64,000 bases of DNA. It comes from an uncultured Bacilli bacterium. GTDB taxonomy: Bacteria > Bacillota_I > Bacilli_A > RF39 > UBA660. A model generated the notes under the pieces. The model saw nothing but the letters and a program-made list of their open reading frames with translations. It searched no databases and was not told the DNA's origin. Where the stretch lies: assembly GCA_934120015.1 (NCBI GenBank), contig CAKOTD010000003.1, positions 41,810 through 105,809 of the forward strand, given 5' to 3'. A program made the translations under genes and the position numbers. This document shows positions 6,599 through 15,324 of the stretch, piece after piece (position 1 is the stretch's first letter; each line of letters begins with the position of its first letter).

Positions 6599-8365
6599 AT
6601 GATAAAGATATTAAATAAAATTAATGAAGTAAGTGATTTAAAAAAACTAAATTATGAAGAATTAAATTTACTATCAAGTGAAATAAGGGAAGTTTTACTA
6701 AAAAAATTAAGTATACATGGTGGCCATTTTGGACCTAATTTTGGAATGGTTGAGGCAACAATTGCTCTACATTATGTTTTTAATTCACCTATTGATAAAA
6801 TTGTTTATGATGTATCACATCAAAGTTATACACATAAAATTTTAACTGGTAGAAAAGATGCCTTTCTTTATGAAGAAAAATATGATGATGTAACAGGATA
6901 TACTGATCCAGATGAAAGTTGTCACGATTTCTTTAAAATAGGTCATACTTCTACATCTATTAGTTTAGCATCAGGTCTTGCTAAAGCAAGAGATTTAAAT
7001 GGTGATAATTATAATGTAATTGCGGTTATAGGAGATGGCTCTTTAGGTGGTGGAGAAGCCTTAGAAGGGCTTGATTTTGTAGGTGAGCAAAAGAGTAATT
7101 TTATAATTATTGTAAATGATAATGATATGTCCATTGCTGAAAATCATGGTGGATTATATAAAAATTTAAGAGAGTTAAGAGATAGTAAAGGTAGTAGTAG
7201 TTGTAATCTTTTTAAAGCCATGGGTCTTGATTATGTCTATGTTGATGATGGTAATGATATTGATAAATTAATTGAGACTTTTAAAAAAATTAAAGATATA
7301 GATCATCCAATAGTTGTTCATATTAATACTATGAAAGGAAAAGGGTATAAATTTGCTGAGGATGATAAAGAAAATTGGCACTGGACTATGCCATTTGATA
7401 TAGAAACTGGTAAAGTAAAGATGACTTTTGATGGTGAAAATTATGGAGATTTAACGGGTAAGTATTTATTAGATAAAATGAAAAGTGATAAAAAGGTTGT
7501 TGCTATTGTAGCAGGTGTTCCAACAAATATAGGTTTTACAAAAGAAAGAAGAATAGAAGCCGGGGATCAGTTTATTGATGTTGGCATTGCTGAGGAACAG
7601 GCTGTTGCTCTTGCATCAGGTCTTGCTAAAGGTGGGATGAAACCTGTATTTGCTACACATTCAAGTTTTATGCAACGTACCTATGATCAATTATCACAAG
7701 ATTTATGTATTAATAATAATCCAGCAACTATCTTAGTTAATACAGCATCTATATATGGAATGAATGATATAACACATTTAGGACTTTATGATATATCATT
7801 TATATCTAATATTCCTAATATGGTATATTTAGCTCCTACTTCAAAAGATGAATACTTATCTATGCTTGAATATAGTATTTCTCAAGATTCTCATCCTATA
7901 GCCATTAGAGTACCATGTAATGGTGTTATAAAAGATAATCGAACAGTAGATACTGATTATAGTGATTTAAATAAATATAAAGTTGAAAAACAAGGAAGTA
8001 AGATTGCTATACTTGCACTTGGTGATTTTTATCAATTAGGTGAGAGTGTTACTGATGAAATAAAAAATAAGTTAAATATAGAGCCTACTTTAATTAATCC
8101 AAGATTTATTACTGGAACTGATAATGAATTACTTGAAAGTTTAAAGAAAAATCATGATATAGTTATCACATTAGAAGATGGTATATTAGATGGTGGATTC
8201 GGTGAAAAAATTGCTAGATTTTATGGTGATAGTAATATGCTTGTTAAAAATTATGGTATTAAAAAAGCCTTTTATGATAGATATGATGTAAATGAGTTAC
8301 TCAAAGCAAATAGATTAACAAAAGAACAAATTGTTTTTGATATAACTAAATTATTAAATAAATAG
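6599..8365 (+). CDS. DXS-like thiamine-diphosphate enzyme (transketolase family)
   Basis: 588 residues, slightly short for 1-deoxy-D-xylulose-5-phosphate synthase (about 620). It has the DXS N-terminal pattern HGGHFGPNFGMVEATIALHY (about 40-60), the ThDP motif GDGSLGGGEALEGLDF ... NDNDMSI (about 144-177), the pyrimidine-domain IAEEQAVALASGLA with the catalytic Glu, and a C-terminal transketolase domain with LEDGILDGGFG. True DXS joins pyruvate and glyceraldehyde-3-phosphate. Here it heads a MerR-regulated operon of redox proteins, not a MEP-pathway or cell-envelope cluster, so it may be a specialised paralogue. ATG 6599 follows AGAGAGG at 8 nt. Confidence 0.75.
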   Translation: MIKILNKINEVSDLKKLNYEELNLLSSEIREVLLKKLSIHGGHFGPNFGMVEATIALHYVFNSPIDKIVYDVSHQSYTHKILTGRKDAFLYEEKYDDVTGYTDPDESCHDFFKIGHTSTSISLASGLAKARDLNGDNYNVIAVIGDGSLGGGEALEGLDFVGEQKSNFIIIVNDNDMSIAENHGGLYKNLRELRDSKGSSSCNLFKAMGLDYVYVDDGNDIDKLIETFKKIKDIDHPIVVHINTMKGKGYKFAEDDKENWHWTMPFDIETGKVKMTFDGENYGDLTGKYLLDKMKSDKKVVAIVAGVPTNIGFTKERRIEAGDQFIDVGIAEEQAVALASGLAKGGMKPVFATHSSFMQRTYDQLSQDLCINNNPATILVNTASIYGMNDITHLGLYDISFISNIPNMVYLAPTSKDEYLSMLEYSISQDSHPIAIRVPCNGVIKDNRTVDTDYSDLNKYKVEKQGSKIAILALGDFYQLGESVTDEIKNKLNIEPTLINPRFITGTDNELLESLKKNHDIVITLEDGILDGGFGEKIARFYGDSNMLVKNYGIKKAFYDRYDVNELLKANRLTKEQIVFDITKLLNK

Positions 8366-8373
8366 GAGTGTTT

Positions 8374-8757
8374 ATGACAATAAAAGAAGTAAGTAATAAA
8401 TATGATATTACACAAGATACAATTAGATATTATGAAAGAATAGGATTATTACCACCTGTTCCAAGAAATAAGGTTGGTATAAGAGAATTTGATGAAAAGT
8501 CTTGTAAATGGTTAGAATTTATAAAATGTATGCGATCAGCAGGGATGCAAATAGAGGCGTTAATAGAATATATGACTTTATTTAGACAGGGTAAAGATAC
8601 TGCATCAGCGAGAAAAAATCTTTTACTTGAACAAAGGGAAATACTTGTTCAAAAACAGAAAGATATAAATAATACCCTTGAAAGACTTGATTATAAAATT
8701 AAATTATATGAAGAAATTGAAGAAGGAAAAAGAAAAGATTTTATGGAGGAGCCATAA
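8374..8757 (+). CDS. MerR-family transcriptional regulator
   Basis: 127 residues. ATG 8374 is chosen because AGGAG (8364-8368) lies 5 nt upstream; the in-frame GTG at 8368 overlaps that site. The N-terminus has the MerR winged helix TIKEVSNKYDITQDTIRYYE then RIGLLPP, a G-I-R-E-F-D wing, and a long dimerisation coiled coil (about 75-115). There is no Cys-rich metal-binding loop, which fits the AdhR/YfmP-type subgroup that senses electrophiles or organic compounds rather than metals. It lies inside the operon driven by the 19-bp-spacer promoter at 6542 and is probably its regulator. Confidence 0.9.
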   Translation: MTIKEVSNKYDITQDTIRYYERIGLLPPVPRNKVGIREFDEKSCKWLEFIKCMRSAGMQIEALIEYMTLFRQGKDTASARKNLLLEQREILVQKQKDINNTLERLDYKIKLYEEIEEGKRKDFMEEP

Positions 8758-8776
8758 TAGAAAAGGATGATTTGAT

Positions 8777-9097
8777 ATGATAAAACAAACAGCTGGAAGA
8801 GATGCTTTAGGGGAATTTGCTCCTAATTTTGCTCACTATAATGATGACATTTTATTTGGAGAAAATTGGAATGATAGGGCAATTGATTTAAAAACAAGAT
8901 GTATAATTACTGTTGTTGCTTTAATGTCTAGTGGAATAACAGATAATTCATTAAGATATCATTTAGAGAATGCTAAAAAATGTGGCGTATCAAAAGAAGA
9001 AATGGCAGGTATTATAACACATACAGCCTTTTATGTTGGTTGGCCTAAAGGATGGGCTGTATTTAATTTAGCTAAGGAGGTTTATAAAGATGAATAA
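8777..9097 (+). CDS. Carboxymuconolactone decarboxylase family protein
   Basis: 106 residues, all-alpha AhpD/CMD fold. Pattern: RDALGEFAPNFAHY, then LKTRCIITVVALM, then LRYHLENAKKCGVSKEEMAGIITHTAFYVGWP. The CxxC of AhpD-type peroxidase adaptors is absent, so disulfide reductase activity is unlikely; the His in the HTAFYVGWP region is the family's conserved residue. Such proteins are often paired with a cupin in stress operons, and here the stop overlaps the cupin start by 8 nt. The exact substrate is unknown. Confidence 0.85.
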   Translation: MIKQTAGRDALGEFAPNFAHYNDDILFGENWNDRAIDLKTRCIITVVALMSSGITDNSLRYHLENAKKCGVSKEEMAGIITHTAFYVGWPKGWAVFNLAKEVYKDE

Positions 9098-9518
9098 AGA
9101 AGAATTTGATAAAGTAAATGTATTTGGATTAGGAAAGCCAAATGTTAATTTTGCACAGTATTTTATAGGAAATAGTTATTTAAATCCTTTAACTGAAGCA
9201 GGAAAAACACCATTTCTTGCTAATGTAACATTTGAACCAGGTTGTAGAAATAATTGGCATATTCATCATGCTACAAGTGGTGGTGGTCAAATCTTAGTTT
9301 GTACAGCCGGTTATGGTATTTATCAAGAAGAAGGAAAAGATGCTATAGAATTAAAACCTGGTATGGTTATTGTTATACCTGCCAATGTTAAACATTTCCA
9401 TGGTGCTAAAAAAGATAGTTGGTTTAGTCATATAAGTATTGAAGTCCAAGGTGAAAATACAAGTACTGAATGGTTAGAACCAGTAACCGATATGGAATAT
9501 GATAGGTTAGGAGAATAA
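9090..9518 (+). CDS. Cupin-domain protein
   Basis: 142 residues with both cupin motifs: NNWHIHHATSGGGQILVCTAG (metal-binding His) and PGMVIVIPANVKHFHGAKKD. A divalent metal ion is probably bound. It follows the CMD protein with overlap, AAGGAGG upstream, and likely works with it on an aromatic or quinone-like compound; that last point is inference from common pairing. No signal peptide. Confidence 0.85.
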   Translation: MNKEEFDKVNVFGLGKPNVNFAQYFIGNSYLNPLTEAGKTPFLANVTFEPGCRNNWHIHHATSGGGQILVCTAGYGIYQEEGKDAIELKPGMVIVIPANVKHFHGAKKDSWFSHISIEVQGENTSTEWLEPVTDMEYDRLGE

Positions 9519-9519
9519 G

Positions 9520-10350
9520 ATGAAATTAAATAATGGAGTAGAAATACCACAAATAGGTTTAGGAACATTTATGCTAAGTCCGAATGATGCTTTTAATTCT
9601 GTTAAAGTAGCACTTGAAAATGGTTATAAATTAATTGATACAGCAAGTGCATATGTAAATGAAAAAGCCGTTGGAAAGGCCATTAAAATGTCTAATATAG
9701 ATAGAAAAGATATCTTCGTTTCGACAAAGTTATGGGTAACTGAATATGAAAATGAAAGAGCAGTTGATGAAACACTTGAAAGATTAGGATTAGAATATAT
9801 TGATTTATTGTTTATTCATCAGCCAGCAGGTAATTATTTAGCAGGTTATAAACTATTAGAAAAGGCTTATAAAGAGGGAAAAGTAAGGGCTATTGGTTTA
9901 TCTAATTTTGAGGGAAAGTATCTTAATGAAATACTTTCTAATTGTGAAATAAGACCTCAGGTTATGCAAGTAGAGGCTCATCCATATTTTGTCCAAGAGG
10001 AACTTAGAAAGACATTGGATAAATATGATATTAAATTAATGAGTTGGTATCCACTTGGTCATGGGGATTCTAATTTATTAAATGAAAATATTTTTACCAC
10101 TTTAGCACACAAATATCAAAAAACACCATCACAAATAATCTTAAGATGGCATATAGATATGGGATTTATTGTTATACCAGGTAGTAAAAATGCACTACAT
10201 ATAAAAGAAAATTTAGATGTATTGAATTTTGCACTATCTGATGATGATATGAATGAAATATCTAAAATAAATAAAAAACAAAGATATTATATACAAACAG
10301 AAGAAAATTTAAAACATTATCAAGAATTTAAACCAAAGTATGAAGAATAG
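9520..10350 (+). CDS. Aldo/keto reductase
   Basis: 276 residues, the usual length for AKR5-type enzymes that reduce aldehydes/ketones with NADPH. The catalytic tetrad is visible: Asp in LIDTASAYVNE, Tyr in the same motif, Lys in STKLWVTE and His in LLFIHQPAG. The C-terminal nucleotide-binding loop VIPGSKNALHIKENLDV is present. It starts two nt after the cupin stop with AGGAG in place. In the operon it would detoxify carbonyl compounds, fitting a MerR regulator of the AdhR type. Confidence 0.9.
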   Translation: MKLNNGVEIPQIGLGTFMLSPNDAFNSVKVALENGYKLIDTASAYVNEKAVGKAIKMSNIDRKDIFVSTKLWVTEYENERAVDETLERLGLEYIDLLFIHQPAGNYLAGYKLLEKAYKEGKVRAIGLSNFEGKYLNEILSNCEIRPQVMQVEAHPYFVQEELRKTLDKYDIKLMSWYPLGHGDSNLLNENIFTTLAHKYQKTPSQIILRWHIDMGFIVIPGSKNALHIKENLDVLNFALSDDDMNEISKINKKQRYYIQTEENLKHYQEFKPKYEE

Positions 10351-10367
10351 AAAGGAATTAGATATAA

Positions 10368-10868
10368 ATGAAAAGTATAGTTATATATTTTAGTCGAACA
10401 GATGAAAATTATATGAAGGATGGCATTAGAAAAATTGATAAAGGAAATACTGAAATAGTTGCTGAGAAGATTAGTAAATTAACAGGTGCTAGTTTATTTA
10501 AAGTTGAAACAGTAAATCCTTATCCATATAATTATTATGATTGTTGTGATGTTGCTAAAAAGGAATTAAATAATAATGAAAGACCAGAAATAAAAAATCA
10601 TCTTACTAGTTTAGATGAATATGATACTATTTATATTGGTGGTCCTGTATGGTGGGGACATTATCCATGTGCTTTATTTACAGCCTTAGAAGAATTAAAT
10701 TATGCTGGAAAAACAATAAAACCATTTTGTACTCATGAAGGATCTGGTTTAGGATCTATTATGGATGATGTTAAACAACTTTGTCCTAATGCCAATATCG
10801 AAAAAGGTTTAGAACTTAGAGGCAGTGATGTCTTAAATGCTGATGAAAAGATAGAAAAGTGGGTGTAG
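10368..10868 (+). CDS. Flavodoxin-family protein
   Basis: 166 residues. Begins with the strand-loop IVIYFSRTDENYMKDG; the FMN phosphate loop continues after a short insertion as KGNTEIVAEKI, so the usual S/TxTGNT is interrupted. GGPVWWGHYPCAL gives the second flavin contact and CTHEGSGLGS the third. Such proteins are electron carriers or NAD(P)H-quinone reductases of the Flavodoxin_4 type. Followed 3 nt later by a second flavodoxin. Confidence 0.85.
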   Translation: MKSIVIYFSRTDENYMKDGIRKIDKGNTEIVAEKISKLTGASLFKVETVNPYPYNYYDCCDVAKKELNNNERPEIKNHLTSLDEYDTIYIGGPVWWGHYPCALFTALEELNYAGKTIKPFCTHEGSGLGSIMDDVKQLCPNANIEKGLELRGSDVLNADEKIEKWV

Positions 10869-10871
10869 TAT

Positions 10872-11348
10872 ATGAAGAAAATAGTAGTATATTATAGTTA
10901 TACAGGTAATACTAAAAAGATTGCTGATATGATAAAAGAAAAACTTAATTGTGATTTTTTAGAATTAACACCTAAAATTCCTTTTTCAACAGATTATCAA
11001 ACGGTTGTAGATGAATATCAAAATAATTCTATTGATAATAAAGAAGTAGAAATTAATGATATTAATATTAATTTAAATGATTATGAAGAAATAATAATTG
11101 GAACTCCTGTATGGTGGTATACAATATCACCAGTTGTGGTTACTTTCTTAAAAAAATATGACCTAAGTGGAAAAGTAGTTATACCTTTTGCTACTAATGC
11201 AGGATGGCTTGGTAAAACATTTAAAGATGTCCAAAAATTATGTCCTAATTCTAAAGTAGAAAAAGAAATGAATATTGTTTTTAAAAGTTATAGTGATAAT
11301 TTAAAAACAAATATAAAGGATATAAATAATTGGATTGCTAGTTTATAG
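10872..11348 (+). CDS. Flavodoxin
   Basis: 158 residues with a canonical FMN phosphate loop YYSYTGNTKKIADMI at the N-terminus, GTPVWWYTISPVV and ATNAGWLGKTF as the other flavin contacts. Last gene of the MerR-controlled operon; its stop codon lies in the terminator stem at 11347. Two flavodoxins of different type in tandem suggest supply of low-potential electrons to different partners. Confidence 0.9.
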   Translation: MKKIVVYYSYTGNTKKIADMIKEKLNCDFLELTPKIPFSTDYQTVVDEYQNNSIDNKEVEINDININLNDYEEIIIGTPVWWYTISPVVVTFLKKYDLSGKVVIPFATNAGWLGKTFKDVQKLCPNSKVEKEMNIVFKSYSDNLKTNIKDINNWIASL

Positions 11349-11367
11349 ATAGAGAAATCTATCTTTT
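11347..11367 (+). terminator. Short terminator hairpin
   Basis: Stem AGATAG (11347-11352) and CTATCT (11359-11364) with a T run; it overlaps the flavodoxin stop codon. Weak because the stem is only 6 bp. Confidence 0.45.
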
Positions 11368-11370
11368 CTG

Positions 11371-11418
11371 TTGACAAAATTTCATAATTAATGTATTATT
11401 GTATTATTCATATAATAC
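11371..11418 (+). promoter_or_regulatory. Promoter with GntR/YtrA-type operator
   Basis: TTGACA (11371-11376), 17-nt spacer, TATTAT (11394-11399). Immediately downstream, GTATTAT (11401-11407) and ATAATAC (11412-11418) form a perfect inverted repeat around TCAT, covering the transcription start. The next gene is a YtrA-like GntR repressor, so this is its probable autoregulatory operator. Confidence 0.8.
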
Positions 11419-11439
11419 AATTAGAAAGGAGATAAAAAT

Positions 11440-11805
11440 TTGGATTTCAAATTTGATAATAATATTCCTATCTATATTCAGTTAGTAGAAAATTTAAAAA
11501 AATATATAATATCAGGAAAAATAAAACCAGGTGATAAACTTTTATCAGTTAGAGAACTTGCTTTAAAAACAAAGGTTAATCCTAATACGATGCAAAAAGC
11601 ACTTACTGAATTAGAAGATTTAAAACTTATTTATACCGAAAGAACAAATGGAAAATATGTAACACAGGATGAAAAAATAATAAATAAATTAAAAGATGAA
11701 TATGCAAAAGAACTTTCTTGTAAATATTTTCAAAATATGAAAGATATAGGATTTGATACTATTGATTCAATTGCTTATTTAAAAAAATTAGGAGGAGATA
11801 ACTAA
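11440..11805 (+). CDS. GntR-family repressor, YtrA subfamily
   Basis: 121 residues starting at TTG 11440, the only start with a good site (AAAGGAG, 8 nt). The winged helix covers about residues 1-75: IPIYIQLVENLKKYIISGKI then PGDKLLSVRELALKTKVNPN and the wing YVTQDE. The short C-terminal tail (about 45 residues) without an effector domain is typical of YtrA, which controls the ABC genes that follow. It overlaps the ATPase gene by 1 nt. Confidence 0.9.
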   Translation: MDFKFDNNIPIYIQLVENLKKYIISGKIKPGDKLLSVRELALKTKVNPNTMQKALTELEDLKLIYTERTNGKYVTQDEKIINKLKDEYAKELSCKYFQNMKDIGFDTIDSIAYLKKLGGDN

Positions 11806-12500
11806 TGGAGTTATTAGAGTGTATTAATTTAGAAAAAAATTATGGAAAGAAAAAAATATTAAAAGATATAAATTTAAAAATACCTAGAGGTAAGATAATT
11901 GGTTTACTTGGCAAAAATGGTACTGGTAAATCAACACTTATTAAATTAATGAATGATTTACTTATACCAACAAGTGGAGAAATACTTGTTAATGGTAAAA
12001 AAATAGGGACAGAAAGTAAAAGAATCATATCATATTTACCAGAGAGAACATATTTAGATAAATCAATGAAAATAAAAGAGATAATTACTTATTTTGAAGA
12101 TTTTTATGATAATTTTGACTCAGAAAAAGCTAAAAAATTATTAAAGGATTTAAATCTAGATGAAGATTTAAAATTATCAAAAATGAGTAAAGGTATGCAA
12201 GAGAAGTTGCAACTAGTACTTGTTATGAGTAGAAAAGCCCAGTTATATATCTTAGATGAACCACTTGGAGGAGTAGATCCAGCAACTCGTGATTATATTT
12301 TAGATGTAATACTTAATAATTTTGATGATAATGCTAGTCTTATTATTTCAACACATTTAATTTCAGATATTGAAAGAATACTAGATGAAGTGATTTTTAT
12401 TGATAAAGGAAAAATAATATTAACTTCACCTTCAGATGAGTTAAGAGAAAAAGAAAATAGTTCAATTGATGAAATATTTAGGAGGATGTTTAAATGTTAA
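11805..12500 (+). CDS. ABC transporter ATPase
   Basis: 231 residues. Walker A GKNGTGKST, signature LSKMSKGMQEKLQLVLVM (a variant of LSGGQ typical of YtrB/BcrA-like ATPases), Walker B LYILDEPLGGVDP, and the switch His in ISTHLI. The variant LSKMSKGM is seen in ATPases of YtrA-controlled transporters. Partner is the permease starting 7 nt before its stop. Confidence 0.92.
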   Translation: MELLECINLEKNYGKKKILKDINLKIPRGKIIGLLGKNGTGKSTLIKLMNDLLIPTSGEILVNGKKIGTESKRIISYLPERTYLDKSMKIKEIITYFEDFYDNFDSEKAKKLLKDLNLDEDLKLSKMSKGMQEKLQLVLVMSRKAQLYILDEPLGGVDPATRDYILDVILNNFDDNASLIISTHLISDIERILDEVIFIDKGKIILTSPSDELREKENSSIDEIFRRMFKC

Positions 12501-13285
12501 AGAAATTACTTAAATATGATTTAAAAAGTATGTTTAAATTCTTAATTGTTTTTTATAGTTTATCTATCTTTTTTGCCATCCTTACGAGAATATTTTTAAA
12601 TATAAATAATTCATTTATGATGAATATAATTGGTCAAATATGTAGTGGTACTACTATTGCTATGGTGGCCAATATTTTAATTAATAATACGATTCGTTTA
12701 TGGGTTAGATTTAAAAATAATTTTTATGGAGATGAATCTTATTTAACACATACACTTCCAGTAGAAAAAAGAACTTTATATTTATCTAAAATAATAACTT
12801 CTATTATTACATTATTAGTAAGTATTTTCGTAATTGTATTAACTTTATTTATAGCTTATTATAGTAAGGAAAATATTAATACTTTAAAAGAGTTTTTATT
12901 ACCAATTACTAATGTTTATGATAGTAATTTTATAAAATTATTAATATGTACATTATTTATCTTCTTTATTGAAATATTAAGTGCTATACAAGCAGGATAT
13001 ACTGGTATAATTCTAGGACATAAAATGAATAATAATAAAACAGTTTTTTCGGTTATATATGGCTTTCTATCATATATATTGACACAAGTATTATGTTTGT
13101 TACTATTATTTATAATTTCATTATTTAATAAAAATATTGCTAATTTATTTATGACAAATAGTGTTATTAGTATAGATATTTTAAAAATACTTTTTTATGT
13201 AGCAAGTTTAATATATTTAATTCTTTTAACCGTTATTTATTTTATAAATGTAAAGATATTTAAAAAAGGAGTAAATGTAGATTAA
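12494..13285 (+). CDS. ABC transporter permease
   Basis: 263 residues with about six membrane segments (around 15-33, 45-65, 95-120, 150-175, 190-210, 230-252). No soluble domain. Overlaps the ATPase gene by 7 nt, so the two are translationally coupled. YtrA-type operons respond to cell-wall antibiotics, which suggests export or envelope defence; the substrate cannot be read from the sequence. Confidence 0.85.
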   Translation: MLKKLLKYDLKSMFKFLIVFYSLSIFFAILTRIFLNINNSFMMNIIGQICSGTTIAMVANILINNTIRLWVRFKNNFYGDESYLTHTLPVEKRTLYLSKIITSIITLLVSIFVIVLTLFIAYYSKENINTLKEFLLPITNVYDSNFIKLLICTLFIFFIEILSAIQAGYTGIILGHKMNNNKTVFSVIYGFLSYILTQVLCLLLLFIISLFNKNIANLFMTNSVISIDILKILFYVASLIYLILLTVIYFINVKIFKKGVNVD

Positions 13286-13289
13286 TATA

Positions 13290-13330
13290 AAAGAAATAGG
13301 TAAAAAATTTAAACCTATTTCTTTCTTTTT
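13290..13330 (+). terminator. Rho-independent terminator
   Basis: 12-bp perfect stem AAAGAAATAGGT (13290-13301) and ACCTATTTCTTT (13313-13324) followed by CTTTTTC. Ends the GntR/ABC operon. Confidence 0.85.
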
Positions 13331-13417
13331 CTATACTTATATTACCACAATTTCCTTAATTTTTCAAGACTAGTATTTATATAGATATTGGTGTATTAAA
13401 TATTAGAGGTGATTTTT

Positions 13418-13858
13418 TTGAAGAATATAAGTTATATTGAAAGAATGCTTTTAAGTAATCAACAGCTTACAATTAATGAAATACTTAATTTAAATAAATT
13501 TACAGAAAAGAGGGGATTATTATTAAATGAAAAACAGGCTATTAGTTTAATTAATAATAGAAATAGATGTTTAAAAGAGTTAGGAAGAATTGAAATTGGT
13601 AGTGGTACTTTAGAAAGAATAATCTATACTTTTTATACTTCTAGTTATATAGATAAAGATAATTATTTAGAAATATTAGAGGAACTTACTAATATATTTT
13701 ATCTATATCAAAATGAGTTTGATAATAAATTAACTGATGAGCAAATAATAGAATATATAAAAAAATCTTATGAAGAGTGTGGAACGATAGAATTGTTAGA
13801 GGGCTTATATCTTGAAAATTTAAGAGATAAATTATTAAATGGTGAAGCTTATGAATAA
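13418..13858 (+). CDS. DUF6323-like protein
   Basis: TTG 13418 is chosen because AGAGGTGA (13405-13412) sits 5 nt before it; GTG 13409 lies inside that site. About 146 residues, soluble. The pattern LNEKQAISLINNRNRCLKEL then GRIEIGSGTLERIIYTF, ENYLEILEELTNIFY is what I recall for DUF6323, which normally sits next to a DUF6179 gene as here. Function unknown. Confidence 0.6.
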   Translation: MKNISYIERMLLSNQQLTINEILNLNKFTEKRGLLLNEKQAISLINNRNRCLKELGRIEIGSGTLERIIYTFYTSSYIDKDNYLEILEELTNIFYLYQNEFDNKLTDEQIIEYIKKSYEECGTIELLEGLYLENLRDKLLNGEAYE

Positions 13859-15149
13859 TATAATAGATATTGAAAAATTAATTGAAGAGGAAATAGATAC
13901 TAATAATTATATAGAATCATTACTTAATTTATCTATTAAATATAAGTATATTACGGATGAGCAAAGAGATAACATAATATATAAATTTCTTATGATTATT
14001 TCCAAAACAATAAAATTATATACAGGACAGTTAACTAGTTCTGTTCCTATTAGTCTTTTTAAAAATATAAGTAATTCTAATATGTATATAGTATCATTAT
14101 ATCTTAAAGATAAAAGAATAAAGGAACAAATTAATATTTTAATAAGTGAAAGTGCTGATAATATATATAATCAAAGTATTAAATTTTTAGAAGAATATAT
14201 TAATAAAACTAAGTTATTTTATAATGTCATTTTTATAAATAATATAGTACCTATAAATAATTATTTTTATAATAGTACATTAAAGGATGGGATTAAAAGT
14301 TTTTTTAAGTTATATAACTTTTATGATGCTAAAAACATTATAATTACAGCTGATTATGAATGTCTAATAGGTAGACCTAATCTTTTTGGAATAGAGTTTA
14401 TAAATAAGTATTTAGAGTATATAAATTATGAAAATATTTTTTTAAGGAAATTTAACTATATAAAACAGGAAAATTTATTAAAAAAATTATATAGTAATTA
14501 TGAAGATTTACCGATTAATATATTTGAGATAATTTTTACTTTTTGTTTAGTATTAGAATATTTAAATAAGGATATATATGATTTAAATATTTTAGATATA
14601 GATGTAGAAAAAATATATAATGATGATAATTATATAAATAATTTAGATAAGGCTTATAATAATTTAAAAAACAAATGGAAATTTGATGATAAGACAAATA
14701 AATATTTAGATAAATGCAAAGTAATCATTATTAATAAAATTATTTATCATTATAAAAATAATACACTTCATATATTATTAGGTGAAAAGGAAAGTAGAGT
14801 CATTAATTATATAGTAAATCCTAAAATGTGTGATAAAAAATATAATGATTTAATTGTTTCTTTAAAGGAAGTACATGATAATGAAAGAATAAATATTATA
14901 AAGGAAAATATAAATTCATTATTTGATATAGTTGATATTATAAGTGATATTGATTTTAATGATACTGAATTATTTTCTCTTTTTTCTAGCCTAAATATAA
15001 TAGAAATAATGGTTTTAAAGAACTATTTTAAAGATATGGAAGATAGTTACATATTTAAAATACTAAATAGATATATAATGACTAAGAATATAAAGGAACA
15101 AAATATTATTAATGAAAACTATATATATATAGAAATTCTTGTGAAGTAG
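13851..15149 (+). CDS. DUF6179-like protein
   Basis: ATG 13851 is preferred to 13839 because GGTGA (13841-13845) precedes it; the gene overlaps the previous stop by 8 nt. About 432 residues, soluble, Asn/Ile/Lys-rich, no membrane segment or known catalytic motif. Size, position and coupling to a DUF6323-like gene suggest DUF6179. The pair is conserved in gut Bacillota from memory; the role is unknown. Confidence 0.5.
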   Translation: MNNIIDIEKLIEEEIDTNNYIESLLNLSIKYKYITDEQRDNIIYKFLMIISKTIKLYTGQLTSSVPISLFKNISNSNMYIVSLYLKDKRIKEQINILISESADNIYNQSIKFLEEYINKTKLFYNVIFINNIVPINNYFYNSTLKDGIKSFFKLYNFYDAKNIIITADYECLIGRPNLFGIEFINKYLEYINYENIFLRKFNYIKQENLLKKLYSNYEDLPINIFEIIFTFCLVLEYLNKDIYDLNILDIDVEKIYNDDNYINNLDKAYNNLKNKWKFDDKTNKYLDKCKVIIINKIIYHYKNNTLHILLGEKESRVINYIVNPKMCDKKYNDLIVSLKEVHDNERINIIKENINSLFDIVDIISDIDFNDTELFSLFSSLNIIEIMVLKNYFKDMEDSYIFKILNRYIMTKNIKEQNIINENYIYIEILVK

Positions 15150-15158
15150 GTAACTTTT

Positions 15159-15188
15159 TTGTTAAAATATGTCAAAATATGTTATAAT
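15159..15188 (+). promoter_or_regulatory. Promoter of the membrane protein/ligase/kinase operon
   Basis: TTGTTA (15159-15164), 18-nt spacer, TATAAT (15183-15188). The transcript would carry a leader of about 130 nt with a stem-loop (15220-15247). Confidence 0.6.
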
Positions 15189-15219
15189 ATAAATGAAGAA
15201 GTGAGATTAATTAATAAAT

Positions 15220-15247
15220 ATCTTGTGATATTTTAGTATCACGAGAT
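15220..15247 (+). promoter_or_regulatory. Leader stem-loop of unknown role
   Basis: ATCTTGTGATA (15220-15230) pairs with TATCACGAGAT (15237-15247), 11 bp with one G-U. No T run follows, so it is not a simple terminator. It is in the 5' leader of the operon starting at 15325. Confidence 0.5.
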
Positions 15248-15324
15248 AAGGAAGTAGTAAATTTATCAAATATTTTTATATCATAAAATATCTATTTTTA
15301 TGATTGTTTGTATAGGAGATTTAT

